A stretch of DNA of 64,000 bases from Bettongia penicillata ogilbyi (lineage: Eukaryota; Chordata; Mammalia; Diprotodontia; Potoroidae), in contig JAJHZJ010000808.1 of assembly GCA_023548195.1 (NCBI GenBank), positions 1,080,182 through 1,144,181 on the forward strand, given 5' to 3'. The translations under genes were made by a program, and so were the position numbers. The notes beneath the pieces are model-generated. The model had not been told where the DNA came from. It saw only the letters and a program-made list of their open reading frames with translations, and made no database searches. This document shows, piece after piece, positions 49,432-60,264 of this stretch; position 1 is the stretch's first letter, and every line of letters starts with the position of its first letter.

Positions 49432-49437
49432 AATAAA
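49432..49437 (+). terminator. Candidate NWD2 polyadenylation signal AATAAA
   Basis: This is a canonical hexamer about 2.57 kb after the NWD2 stop, followed within 15-40 nt by T/G-rich sequence (tttgctttggagttttt). An alternative hexamer lies near 48380 (gtaataaatttc). The choice is inferred from position and downstream composition only. Confidence 0.5.
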
Positions 49438-49698
49438 AGATAAACTCATTTGCTTTGGAGTTTTTCAGAGTATTTTCCAAATTTTGATGATGCAACTGAA
49501 AATTGTGATATTAAGAGCTGCGTGACTTAGGCAAGTCACCTGATATTTCTGCATCCTAGTTTCTTCATCTTTTAAATAAAGGGATTTAAATAAATACATG
49601 GGAACCAAATTCCATTCTGCTCTTATTTGCTATGGGTCTATGATCTTTTAGGTTAAAAAAAGGGACTGTCAAAATGGGAAGAGAAAGGAGGGAAGGAA

Positions 49699-49828
49699 AG
49701 GAAGGAAGGAAGGAAGGAAGGAAGGAAGGAAGGAAGGAAGGAAGGAAGGAAGGAAGGAAGGAAGGAAGGAAGGAAGGAAGGAAGGAAGGAAGGAAGGAAG
49801 GAAGGAAGGAAGGAAGGAAGGAAGGAAA
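49699..49828. repeat. (GGAA)n microsatellite, about 32 units
   Basis: A nearly perfect 130-bp GGAA array about 260 bp after the likely NWD2 poly(A) signal. Open frames through it (GRKE and LPSF types) are repeat artefacts. Confidence 0.97.
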
Positions 49829-50107
49829 AGAAAGAGGGGAAGGAGGGAAAAAAGGTAACTGAATGTAATGGCACATGCCTGTAGTCCCTGCTGCTAGAGA
49901 GTTTGAGAGTGGTTGATCTCTTAAATTCTGAGGTGCATTTTGGGCTAAGGTCAATCTGATGTCTGCTAAGTTGGGACACAGTATGGTAATCTCCCAGAAG
50001 CAGAAGGTCACCAGATTGCCTAAGGAGAGATAAACCAGTACAGATCAGAAAAAGCTTCCATGCAGATCAATATTGGGATCAGACCTGTGGCTACTATTCT
50101 TCTAGTG

Positions 50108-50240
50108 TGAGCAAGAGGAGGAGATACAGTGAAAGAAACAAAGAAAGAGAAAGGGAAGATGGAAGGAAAAAAGGAAGGAGGGAGGGATGGAAGGAAAAAG
50201 AGGGAATGAAGAAAGAGAAAGAAAGGAACAGAAAGAATTT
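50108..50240. repeat. Purine-rich (GAAA/GGAA) tract
   Basis: Impure A/G-only stretch; its open frames are artefacts. Confidence 0.85.
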
Positions 50241-50289
50241 AATCCGCCTAAGCATCTTGTATGAGCATCCCAATGGACGCTCAGTATTG

Positions 50290-50500
50290 ATAATAATGAA
50301 CCATTCATTCAGCCATGGTACAATAGGCAAAGTCCCAGATATGAAGTCAGAGGATCCAGGTTCAAATCCATCCTCTGACACTACTTGGTTGACCTTGGGC
50401 AGTCACTTATTCTTTCCCTCGCTATAAAATAAGGGCATTGGAGTCAATGAATTCTAAGATCCTTTCCAGCTCTAAATCTATCATCCTCTGATTTTATGAA
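50290..50500 (+). mobile_element. CORE-SINE
   Basis: 'gaggatccaggttcaaatccatcc', 'ttgaccttgggcagtcac' and 'gatcctttccagctctaaatctatc' give the head, core and 3' end. Confidence 0.8.
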
Positions 50501-50833
50501 CCTGTAGTTTAGGGATCAGTCTAGAAGAGGGAGACATTCCACAAGTTGCTACCTCCTGCATAGCAGACCTTTCCACATAGCTACTCTACTCCCAGAATCT
50601 GTAGGGAAGTCATGGGAACTCCCAGATAATTTCTTATGGATGCAACACAATTCACTAAATATTCCTATTCACGGGATGCCCCAAGAGGAGCAGAAGACCA
50701 ACAGGTAAAAATCCCATCCCTCCCTTTTCCATTCTTAGATGCAAAACACAAAACTGATTTGTATTATTATAGCCAAGTTTAAGAGAAATACTTACCAGCA
50801 ATCATGTGTGCAGTTGTCATAAGTTGATTATAA

Positions 50834-51000
50834 GGGCAGTTAGGTGGCACAGTGGATAGAGCACCAGGTCTGGACTCAGAGAGACCTGAGTTCAAATGTG
50901 ATCTCAGATACTTACTAACTGTGTGACTACATATGCCAAGAAAGCCCCAAATGGAGCCATGAAGAGTCAGACACGATTGAAAAAATGGCTAAACAACAAT
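50834..51000 (+). mobile_element. MAR1-like SINE with internal deletion
   Basis: The head 'gggcagttaggtggcacagtggatagagcacc' joins after 'gtgtgactacatatgcc' directly to the RTE-type tail 'aagaaagccccaaatggagcc..gagtcagacacgattg'. The core 'ttcctcatctgtaaaatg' is missing. Confidence 0.8.
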
Positions 51001-51469
51001 AATCATTTATAAAGAAAACCCCCAAAATTATAGCTGCAAAGATCAAGAGAGACTGACTAGTTCTAGACCATCATTTTTCCCTTCATATAGATGAATGAGA
51101 AACACTGATATAGTGAAGAGAGTATAACCTCAGTGCCAAGAAGGGTTCAAGTCCCATTTTATATCCTGATTTTCTCACATCCTAGCTGTAAGGCCCTGAG
51201 CAAATCACAATTTCCCAGTACCACTAAGCAACTAAGACTATAAACTGCAAGGCAGTTATAGACCTACATTGGTGGAGGAAAATTCTTCATCAGAAGTTCT
51301 CAACACCAATACTATTACAAGTCTAGTAAAAATCTCCAGTAAAGCATCAAGTTCATTCACTATGAACCAAGATCAAAGAAACTCTGCCATTGTTCATGGA
51401 TGGGGTGTGTCAACATACTCCCCTACAGCCTCACTCACCATCTCTGTAATTTTTCTAACTACAGTGCCC

Positions 51470-51605
51470 CTTCCTGGCCATCATTCCCCTATATTTGCTG
51501 ATTTCCCTATTAGAAAGTAAGCTTCTTGTGGTCAGGGATGCTCCATCCCTCTTCAATACTTAGTACTATGCCTGATACATAGTAAATGCTTAATAAATGC
51601 TCTTT
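51470..51605 (+). mobile_element. L2 LINE 3' tail
   Basis: 'gaaagtaagcttcttgtggtcaggga..agtactatgcctgatacatagtaaatgcttaataaatgc' is the L2 terminus. Confidence 0.7.
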
Positions 51606-51734
51606 TTTGGTCATTTATTTTGAAATATATATTTAAACACATCAAGAAAAGATTTTTCAATTTCCTAATTACTAATTCCAAAATGTTAGATTTTCCTTCT
51701 CTCATTGCAGGCTAATTTCTCTTCATGTATTCAA

Positions 51735-52140
51735 ATGTTTATTAAGCACCCACCATGTGAAGTGTATAGTATTACGTACTATGCTTAAGGTCACCCTTTA
51801 TACTATACACAGCTAGGGATTAGACTAGATATACAGTTAATGAGACATGTGCCCTACCATCATGAATCTTGTAGTACAGTAGGGTAATAAAGCACAACCC
51901 CAAATAAAATACAATCAAGGCCTAAGAGAAGCAGAAAATTATGCACTGGAAGAAATCTGAAGTGGAAGGTTTTTACCATTAAGGTAAATAGGATTAATAA
52001 GGAACATAGAAAACAACTGCTTAGCATCCACCTTTTAGTTGGACTTTAAAAGATGGGCCAGAGCACAATATATGAAAAAATAAGCAAGGGCAATGCAGAC
52101 AGGTTGAGCAGGAAGAAGAGAGAGGCTTCCTGACTAGGAA
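51735..52140 (-). mobile_element. L2 LINE 3' region, reverse, old
   Basis: 'aatgtttattaagcacccaccatgtgaagtg' is followed by 'gagacatgtgccctaccatcatgaatcttg' and 'ttggactttaaaagatgggcca'. The order fits a reversed L2 3' region. Confidence 0.55.
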
Positions 52141-52329
52141 GCAGAAAATACTGCAGTTTAATTAGAGTATAAGTCCACTGAGAGAAGTTAAAGAGATAAA
52201 ACTATAAAACAAAGGTTACACCAGAGGGGGAAAGTGACCAAATCTATACATAGAGGACTGTCCACAAGAAATTTACAATCTAGTAAGACATAAGATGTAT
52301 GCATAAAAATACACACTGGGAAATAAGAG

Positions 52330-52610
52330 AGGCATGATGAAAAGTGGAAAAAAACACTGGAATTCCAGTCCAGGATTCAAATCCTGACTTGCTTTCTTAT
52401 TACTGGGAAGACCCTGGGCAAGATATGTCACATCCCTAGACTTTAGTTTTGTCATGTATGAAATTAAATGGTTGGACCACATTTTACAGCAGAAGGGAAT
52501 CTTAGATGTCTAGTCTAATCCCCTTGTTTTACAGATAAAGAATCTGAGACTCAGAAGGTAAAGTGACTTACCCAAGTAGAACAAGTAGTAAATGGCAAAA
52601 CTGATAAATC
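52330..52610. mobile_element. Forward CORE-SINE followed by a reverse one
   Basis: 52330-52490 has 'caggattcaaatcctgactt..agaccctgggcaag'. 52490-52610 has 'cttgttttacagataaagaatctgagactcag', reversed. Confidence 0.65.
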
Positions 52611-52611
52611 A

Positions 52612-53275
52612 ATAAGCATCTACTATGTGCTGGGTACTATACTAAGTGCTGGGGATACAAAAAGAGGTCAAAACAGTCCCCGCCCTCAATCTAATGGGAG
52701 AGACAACAAACAACTATAGACAAAGCAAGCTATAAACAGGATAAATAGGAAATAACAGAAGGAAGGCACTAGAATTTAGAGGGATTGGAGAAGGCTTCCT
52801 GTAGCTGGTGGAATTTTAGCTGAAACTTAGAGGAAGCCAGGGAAGTCAATAGGTGGAGCTAAGACACAGCCCATAGCTGAGAGTGTCTTGTTCATAGAAC
52901 AAGTTCACAGTGTCTTGTTCATAGAACCACCAGAGGGCCCGTGCAGAGAGTAAGCTGTGAGAAAATGGAAAGATAGGAGAGAACTAGGTTAGGAAGGACT
53001 TGGATTGCCAAATGGAGCATTTTGTATTTGATTCTGAAGACAATAGGGAGCCCCTAGAGTTTGTTGAGTAGGGGTAGGGTGACATAATCAGACTTGCACT
53101 TTTAGAAAATCCCTTTAGGGGTTAAATGGAAGATGGGTTGGAGTGGGAAGAGATCCAAGGCAAGTAGGCCCACCTATTGCAATAATCCAGGCATAAGATG
53201 ATGAATACCTGCTCTAGAGCGGTAGCAATGACAGAAGAGAGAAGGGAAAATATCCGAGATGTTGCAAAGGTGAAC
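52612..53275 (-). mobile_element. L2 LINE 3' region, reverse (longest copy)
   Basis: It starts 'aagcatctactatgtgctgggtactatactaagtgctggggatacaaaaagagg'. It continues through 'gataaataggaaataacag', 'gaaaatcccttta' and 'tgcaataatccaggcataagatgatg' (53178-53203), all reversed L2. A local duplication of agtgtcttgttcatagaac lies at 52882-52927. Confidence 0.75.
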
Positions 53276-53439
53276 AGCCAGGTTTTGATTTCACATCCTC
53301 TGACTCCAGATCACTTTCTACTCTACCATGATGCTTCTGTGGTCTCTAAGGTCCCTCTCTGCTGTAAATCAGATACATTTACAATTCTCTAAGTGCATAA
53401 AAGGTACAAAAGACTATGAAAGTGCAGACATCAGTGAGG

Positions 53440-53600
53440 TTTGTTCTGGCTTCATAGAGTTCTACAAGTGACATTTGAACCTACTTTGAAAGACAATGGC
53501 GATAGAGGGAAGGCATTCCAGGCTAGGGGCAACAGATGGAGATAAGAGGAGGGCATTCCAGGGGTGGGGATGCATATAAGCCAAGACATGAGGATAGGTT
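53440..53600 (-). mobile_element. L2 LINE fragment, reverse
   Basis: 'gagggaaggcattccaggctaggggcaacag..ataagccaagacatgagg' resembles the reversed L2 3' region. It has a short internal duplication. Confidence 0.5.
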
Positions 53601-54094
53601 ATCGTAGTACGTTTTTAAGGACTAGTGAATTTGCATTGCTACAGTACACGTTAAATAAAAATGCAGTTTGGTTTAACTATAAGAAATCAGAAATACTCTA
53701 CAGGAAGAACTTAAATCAGGTGCAATTATTTCCAGCTCATGTGTCATTTATTCTAAGCTCGTTGAACGTAGGTATTGGTCCAATGTAACCATGCCTAAAC
53801 TTGTAGTTAAATGTTCCCAAGTTAATGAATAGGAATGAATATTTTAAAACTTTCTCATCTCATTATAGAATTGAAAGTTCTAGGGCTGACTTACTAGAAC
53901 AGGACCTAATCAAATAAGACCATTAAAAAATACATAACATCATTACATTTCCAAAATTTTTTAAGGTTATTCATTTTTAAGCTACTCAAAGATTTCCATC
54001 TAAAACCTTGTGGATTTCAAGGAATGTTCAAAGATGGACTTCAGGAAAGAAATAAAAAGCACTATCACTAAAACTGACAGCATATTAGAAGTGG

Positions 54095-54270
54095 CAATAA
54101 AGGAGCAGGGTGATGTAACTCCGGATCTCTAGAGAACCTGGGTCCAACCCTCACTCTGTTATCAAGGTTTTTAACCTGTCTGGATCGAAAGACACTCATC
54201 CACAAAATTAGAGGTTTGGATTAAATGTTCGCTAAAATCCTTTCCAGCCCCGAGCCTGAGAATCCTATGA
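54095..54270 (+). mobile_element. CORE-SINE, old
   Basis: 'gaacctgggtccaaccctcactctg' is followed by 'aaatcctttccagccccgagcc', the head and 3' end. Confidence 0.6.
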
Positions 54271-54369
54271 ATAGGTGCTTCCATCTTTAGTTAACGCGTA
54301 CTTACAACTAGCTGAATCTTTTGGTTACCTGTCCTTGGTCCCTCCCTGAAGCGAATATTGAAGACACAG

Positions 54370-54383
54370 ACGCTAGGTGGCGG
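54370..54383 (+). promoter_or_regulatory. CTCF-like motif
   Basis: acgctaggtggcgg matches the core CCGCGNGGNGGCAG at all but about three positions. It lies between the NWD2 3' end and the candidate promoter below, about 75 bp upstream of the TATA-like box. Motif match only. Confidence 0.4.
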
Positions 54384-54439
54384 AATTGTCCAACATACTG
54401 GTCAGGGAGGTCCTTTTCCTTCCCGTCATAGGTGGGTGA

Positions 54440-54621
54440 TTTGAGTATTTAAAGATTTGAAAGCCCAGGAAAGATTCCCCCCTCTCTCCTCGCCGCGACC
54501 CCCACCTCACCACAAGCCCATTGGAACCATGACATCATCCGCATCTCTGAGTGGAGCGGCGGCTGGTCTCAATGATGGACTTGATCAACTAAATGAGGCG
54601 TCAGCCTGTGAGTCAATATAG
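54440..54621 (+). promoter_or_regulatory. Candidate promoter and first exon
   Basis: A TATA-like tatttaaa lies at 54446-54453, then a CpG-containing C-rich stretch (54480-54500). An inverted CCAAT box (ccattgg, 54518-54524) and a CRE-like tgacatca overlapping the ATG follow. ATG at 54529 opens MTSSASLSGAAAGLNDGLDQ and runs to a stop at 54619. A strong splice donor CCT/gtgagt lies at 54608. This could be a 5' exon of the next gene, possibly the C4orf19 homologue by human gene order recalled from memory. The short peptide does not match anything I recognise. Confidence 0.35.
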
Positions 54622-54727
54622 CCCCATTTACCCAAGATCCAAACAAAAAGCCCAATTATTGCATTGAACATTGGTGACCATGAGGAAAGATTTGTGTTGA
54701 AGAGCCTACAATTCTAAAATGTTAATA

Positions 54728-55015
54728 ATGGCAACTAGTATTTACCTAATGTCTTAAGGCTTGAAAAGCTCTTGATTTTATATTTACAAATATATTACTT
54801 TTAGAAAGTGCATTATTTTACCTGATAAAACCTTTTGAAGTTAAACACTACAGATTTCCCTATTTTAGATAAGAAAAGGAAGGCTAAAAGAAAGCTCTTT
54901 GGAAAAAGCGCTGACTCAGGAAGTCCAGAGGACGTGACTTCAAATCCAGCGTTTTACACATACTACTAGTATGACCTTGGGCTTATTACCTCAGCTTCAG
55001 TTCCTCACCCCGACC
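54728..55015. mobile_element. Reverse MIR-type fragment then a forward SINE
   Basis: 54728-54895 has 'actagtatttacctaatgtcttaaggcttg', an old reversed MIR. 54903-55015 has 'gcgctgactcaggaagtcc..gacttcaaatccagcg..tatgaccttgggc', forward. The forward SINE runs into the purine repeat at 55030. Confidence 0.55.
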
Positions 55016-55029
55016 CGACAGAGGAGGGT

Positions 55030-55292
55030 TGGGGATGGGAGGGAGGGGGAGAGGGAGAGGGAGACCGAAAGACACACAGAGACACACACAGAGAAAGACA
55101 AAGACAGAGAAACAGAGGGAGAAACGGACAGAGAGTCAGAGAAACACACAAAAAGACAGAGAGACAGAGACACAGAGAGAGAGAGACAGAGAAACAGAGA
55201 GACAGAAGCAGAGAAAGACACAGAGAGATAGAGAGACGGAGAAACAGAGAAAGATACAGGCAGACACACAGAGAGACAGAGAGAGAGAACAC
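55030..55292. repeat. Degenerate (ACAGAG)n minisatellite
   Basis: About 260 bp of CAGAGA/GACAGA-type repeats. All the Arg/Glu/Thr-rich and Ser/Leu-rich frames here are artefacts. Confidence 0.92.
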
Positions 55293-55599
55293 GACAGGAC
55301 CTCTGAGGCCCTTGTAGCCCTGGATTCTATGAATTTGTGTGAAACTGACTTGGAACCCAAGTTTCCCTGAAGTTAAGTCACTGCTAAGTCCACAATGTAA
55401 GAGGCAGGGAGGGCTCTGCCAACTCTCGCATTCTAAGATCTTATCCATTTAATTTGCTTAGTCGCCTATATTCCTTTGCTAGGAAACTCAAATCAAGAGC
55501 TGCTACTCTCCCTTATCTTCTTTAAAGGAAAAACAACCACCAAACTCCACTACCCCGAAAGCCCTTTAAGCAGCCTCCGAAGCAGCCCTGCTGTCATTC

Positions 55600-56300
55600 T
55601 CAAAAGAGCAACCTTGCTGGATGTTCCTGCTTCAGTTGGTCCGGATTCCAACACAGCGCTCTCCCCGCTCCAAGGGGGACAAGGGTCAGACTCGCGGGGC
55701 TCGGGGGAACGCGCCAGCAGTCAGAGATTTCCACCAGGTGCCAAATCTGCCCACCCCGGACTGGTCTGATTTCATAAAAGGGCTGCAGGTGCAAAGTATG
55801 CCAGCTCAGTGGCATTCTTCCTGGCGCTCTCTTGGGACCCAAAGCGTTGGACTCAAGTACTTCTTTTTTCCCTTTTTCTTTACCCCCTCCTCCTTAAACC
55901 GCAAACAGAAGTAAGTTTGCCTTGGCAGGCTCCATCCGAGCCTGCCTTGCGCGCAGGTAAAGGGTTACAGATTCTCGGAAGCATTAAATGCAAACTTTGA
56001 AGGATTTTATTTTCATCTGCAGTCACATGATACCTTAATACCCAATGACACCAACTTCAGTGGCTCATCCAGAGGTCAGGCAAACTCGGGCTAAACAGGG
56101 CAGCTTTTACATTTTTCACGTTCGCACGCCAGAGGCACGAGGAGCCATGGAAGATGGTCATCGGCCGAGTCCGCCCCTTCCTCCGCCGCTTGGAAACCCC
56201 AGGTAGGCGAAGAGTACCTATCTCGGTTTGGGATTTCAAGTGGCGTCCTCAGGCTACCCTGCTGGAGCCCTGGGGGTCTGGGATTGGGGAAGGGGAGGGC
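55600..56300 (+). promoter_or_regulatory. CpG-richer block with a second candidate first exon
   Basis: CpG density rises well above the rest of the window. ATG at 56147 is in a strong start context (gagccatgg) and reads MEDGHRPSPPLPPPLGNP up to the donor cccag/gtaggc at 56203. The peptide is proline-rich and unrecognised. The block may be a CpG-island promoter with a 5' exon. Several chance open frames up to 112 codons exist here on both strands, as expected for GC-richer DNA. Confidence 0.35.
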
Positions 56301-57490
56301 ATAGGAGGAGGGATAGTTTGGGATCTCTGGGCTTCTTTCATTTATTTATGGGTTCACTCTGAGCGTCCTCCAGCTACTCAGTTTACTTTTTTTTTTTTTT
56401 ACCAAAAATGTTGGGAGGGAAATCAAATTTCGCCTCTTTCAGGGAAAATGGGATTAGCCCACAAAATCCTAGAAAAAAGGCAGGCGCCCTAAGAAACTTC
56501 TCCAGGGTCCTGACCCTGAGGATTTGGCTAGTTTATGCGTGGAAATGCAGCCGTCTAATGTTATCTTATTAAATTTACAAGTCATTCAGCCCTTTCATTA
56601 AAAAAAAAAATAAGAATAACTTGACTTACAAACACATTTTTGGCCCAATAAAAAAATCTCTTTTCTCTCCCTCCGCCCTCTCCTTGGGAAAAAAAGAAAA
56701 TGAAACCCCCTATAACAAATATGTAGAATAAAGCCAAACAAATACTGTGACTTTTCCCTCTCCTTCCCTCCCCCCGCCAGCAAATGACAGACATGGGAAT
56801 ATTTTGAATTATAAAATAAAATCAATGGAATGCAGCTGCGCTTTTTAAGTACACGTGAAAGGCTGTGTAACCCTTCCTGGCCTGGGAAACGTATCCCAGG
56901 TAACTTCCAGGAGCCTGAGCCTGAACCCGAGGCTGGGACTAGGAATAGAGCCGGAGTGGGGAGCGGGGTGAGTAGCCAACTTCGAGAGCTGAATGGGGAG
57001 CAAAATGTAATCGGTGAAATGGGCACAAACTGTTTGCTAAATACTGAATAATTCGTCAAGCAATACCTGGCTACACTTAAGCAATTATGTCTGATCACAC
57101 CGACCTGGACTTACATATGTAAACTTATATCCATTATTGTATACTTATATCCATTCATGTACCTATACAAGGTGAAAGACAGTGCAGTTTTAAACTCAAT
57201 ACTTTTAAATTTTGCAGGTGGAAAACTGAAAAAGATTTCAGTTTCCACTCCCCTTCTACTAACCCTTTGATGAATTCCCGGTAGGGAACGATTTCCTTTG
57301 AGAGGATCCCAGAGTTGAAGAATTTGGGATGTAGGTTTAATTCATCTGAGAAGGTGGATTGAGGATGTTTTTCCTCCCTGGAGGAATGTCCTAAGGTTTA
57401 ATCCCTTGTCCCAGTCTTTTTAGGAATGATGGCTCTGTTTGAAATGAAAGGAAAGACGTTTAAATATTTTGAATGGCAAAGCAATATAGT
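56300..57490. other. Unassigned stretch after the CpG-rich block
   Basis: Contains a T12 run (about 56388) and an A-run (about 56600). No gene or repeat recognised. Confidence 0.5.
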
Positions 57491-57491
57491 T

Positions 57492-57723
57492 TGTGTTTGT
57501 TCAGTCGTTTTTCGGTGTGTCTGACTCTTCGGACCCCATTTGGGGTTTTCTTGGCAAAGATACTTGAGGGGAAATATCCTTCTCCAGTTCATTTTATAGA
57601 TGAGGCAAACAGGGTTAAGTGACTTGCCCAGAGTCACACAGCCTAATAAGTATCTGAGACTAGATTCCAATTCGGGTCTTCCTGAGCCCTATGCTCTATC
57701 CACTGAGATACCTAGCTGCCCCC
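57492..57723 (-). mobile_element. MAR1-like SINE, full length, reverse
   Basis: 'gtgtctgactcttcggaccccatttggggttttcttggc' is the RTE-type tail. 'gacttgcccagagtcacacag' is core, and 'tgctctatccactgagatacctagctgcc' is the reversed head. Confidence 0.9.
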
Positions 57724-57904
57724 TTTTAAATTCTAAGTTCTATATTTTGGCTTTTAAAAGGCTGTTATAAATCCCTAGCAACCTTGTACTGGAAACAGAA
57801 AAGGAAAAAGTCTAGAAGAAGCAATGGGGAGACAGGCAGAAATTAACAACTCATATGAAGGGAAGGACAATTCACAATTTTGCCCTTGTGTGAAAGGTAG
57901 TGCT

Positions 57905-58330
57905 GATATTATCTCCATTTTACAGATGTAGAAACTGAGACTCAGAAGGATCAAGTAACTTGACTCCAGTCACTGGCAGGGGAAGCCAGGACTATGTTTT
58001 TATTTCATCCTATCTGCCTCATAGAGTTCTCTCTTCCTAGTGGATAGTTAAATGTTTTCTGAAGTAAACAATCACTCTGCTTTGGAAAATCAAGAGTGAC
58101 TTGGGCACAGTTGCTGTACAGCCTCCCTTTCCAGCTACTTGGCAGATAGGAATCATGAGATTTAAAACTGGAAGAGATCTTCCAAGTCATATACCTAATC
58201 CCCTCATTTTAAAGAGGAGTTCAGAATTAATAATTTCAAGTTGAAGAGCCAGGATCAGACAGCTAGCATTTGAGGCATTATTTGGAATCTGGTCTTTCTG
58301 ACTCCAAGGCTGGCATTCTATCAACTAGTG
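57905..58330 (-). mobile_element. Two reverse CORE-SINE copies
   Basis: 57905-58005 has 'ctccattttacagatgtagaaactgagactcag'. 58140-58330 has 'atttaaaactggaagagatcttcc..ctttctgactccaaggctggcattctatcaac'. Confidence 0.65.
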
Positions 58331-58335
58331 TAGAA

Positions 58336-58571
58336 TCATGAAGCTTTTTGCTTTTCAGGATTCCTTTACACCCTTAAAAGTTCCTGAGGACCTTCCCCCA
58401 CAAGAGTATTTGTTTATGTGAAATAGTGATAGATGGATGGATGCATAGACATTTACTGTATTAAAAAGTAAAACACTTGATTGAGTATTATTATGAAAAG
58501 TTTTTCACTTTGAATACTCCCTGTCTCCAGGAGACCCAGGGGTCCTGGACCACACTTTCAGAAGCACAGAA
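58336..58571. mobile_element. Second hAT-like element copy, old
   Basis: 'ttttcaggattcctttacacccttaaaagttcctgaggacc' and 'cccaggggtcctggaccacactttcagaagcac' are terminal regions of an element related to 37001-37501, with a shortened middle. Confidence 0.55.
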
Positions 58572-58904
58572 CTTTCACTATATGGCTTTTCATAGACAGA
58601 CCAAAGTTTGAATCTGCACAGGTCAGATGTAGCTTTCTGGATCACTGAAAGAGAACACAGAGGAGGCTGGCAGAAGAAAAGAGAATGAGAAAGAAGTGGA
58701 GTAGGGTGTTTTCTCATCATTATCAATTTCTGCTCACTGCCCCTTACCTCCTTACTAAGTACTTCTGCTTCCTCTGCCTCTTAGCTTCATTGGCTTCTAC
58801 AAGATTCATCTGAAAACCCAACACAAGGCTATCCTTGGTCTCCCAACCCACAGCGGCTAGTGCCTTCCCCTTTCAGATTACCTGCCATCTATCTATTCTG
58901 TGTG

Positions 58905-58970
58905 TACATACACACACATACGTATATATGTATATATATATTTATACATATATGTGTATGTATGTATTGC
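58905..58970. repeat. CA/TA microsatellite
   Basis: 'tacatacacacacatacgta' pattern and TA run. Confidence 0.85.
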
Positions 58971-59105
58971 ATTATTTCGATGTCTCCCCTATTTAAACAG
59001 TAAGCTTCTTGAAGGTAGGGACTGTTTTTACCTCTCTTTGTATCTCCAGCACTTACCAAAGTGCATCATTGTGAGCACTTAGTAAAAGCCTTTTGAACAA
59101 CTTGA
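58965..59105 (+). mobile_element. L2 LINE 3' tail
   Basis: 'cagtaagcttcttgaaggtagggactgttttt..tgtatctccagcacttacca..gcacttagtaaaagcc' is the L2 terminus. Confidence 0.7.
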
Positions 59106-59559
59106 TCCTCAGAGGCTGCTTACCGCTAATATCTGAAATCATTAAGCATGAGCACCTCATGCACAGACTAACTAATACACTCAAAATTTATGCACATCTG
59201 GATTTTTTAAATCTAATGATCTGCGGGTGATGCATGGAACTCAGCAGTGCACCTGCCAACATCCTCTATGGGTAACGATCTGCCTTGTTTCCCGCCAGCG
59301 AAGTCTTTGAACTGTGACAGCTTGTTTTATTTCACCCCCATTCTGGAAGCCCACTTCCTCCTGGAATTTGGGATCAATTCTATTCTATTCTATAAAGGGG
59401 AAATAGAAAGGCATTAGGAGCTGCCTAGTTCAGCACTGAATTATTCTTACTGAAGGTTCTGCTCAGGTTTTGGTAAGAAAAAATTGTATTCTCACACTTC
59501 ATAGTAATGAGATGGCTAGTCTCTTACTTCATTGAGAATGAGACCATATGATGGCAGCT

Positions 59560-60260
59560 CCCTTCTCTACTCTTAAAACTTATTAGCATTATTACTTACT
59601 TTCCCATGCTCTCCAGTCACCAAGAAAGAGGTCTGTCTATTCTTCTCTAGACTTATCTCTGTGCTTGAACCCTTGACCCCCTCTGACTTCTTTAAGACCT
59701 CCCTCCAACAGTTTCTCCTCTCATGCATCTTCAATCTTTCCCATGATGCTTTCTAGCTCCTTCCCATTGGCCTACAAACATAGCCAGGACTCCCCAGTCC
59801 TAGAAAAGGACAACCTTGATATTTCTATCCCATCCAACTTCTTTGCTCTCTCTCTTCCTCTTCACAGCCAAATTCTTGAAGAAAGTTGACTACACCTAAT
59901 CTTTGCAGAATAACCTATGCCCCTGCTCTGTCAAAAGGTCAACAATGACCTCCAGATCAACATATGCAAGTAATTTTTTTTCAGTCCTTATCGTCCTTTA
60001 CTTCACCACAGTAGTTGATGTGAACTGTTCCCCTACTACTCGATACTAGAGCCTCCAGATATTAGTACTTCTATTCCCTTGAATAGAACACCCCCAAAAA
60101 ATCTGTTTTGTGCTCCTCTACTGTATCTATTATAGGTTATTTTACATTATAGTTATCTATTTATGAATTATGTCTATTATATTATAATTTCTAAGAAAAC
60201 AAAGACCATATTTTATCTAAACTCTATGTCTATCATTAGTGCAATGCATCCAGTAAATGA
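59560..60260 (+). mobile_element. L2 LINE ORF relic and tail
   Basis: 'cccattggcctacaaacatagccagg', 'gccaaattcttgaagaaagttgactacacc' and 'tcaaaaggtcaacaatgacctccag' are in L2 ORF order. A decayed tail (about 60110-60260) follows. Confidence 0.6.
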
Positions 60261-60264
60261 TTAA

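Larger units (their letters stand above)
46860..49460 (+). other. NWD2: Probable NWD2 3'UTR
   Basis: About 2.6 kb follows the stop with no coding potential and few recognisable repeats until the SINE pieces at 48640-48800. It contains a (CA)n tract at 47504-47538. Two possible poly(A) signals are visible: AATAAA at about 48380, and AATAAA at 49432-49437 followed by a T/G-rich stretch. The second is the better end-of-transcript candidate. RNA evidence would be needed to fix the end. Confidence 0.6.

Noticed and set aside
49699..49828. CRISPR-like regular repeat
   Set aside because: Four-base simple repeat with no spacers, in a mammalian genome.
49586..50011. Open frames with PSFL and GRKE repeats over the GGAA array
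   Set aside because: Pure products of a simple repeat without stops.
50350..50385. tRNA-like B-box ggttcaaatcc
   Set aside because: It belongs to the tRNA-derived head of a SINE, with no cloverleaf.
54971..55448. Overlapping long frames rich in Arg/Glu/Thr or Ser/Leu/Cys
   Set aside because: All derive from the degenerate ACAGAG minisatellite.
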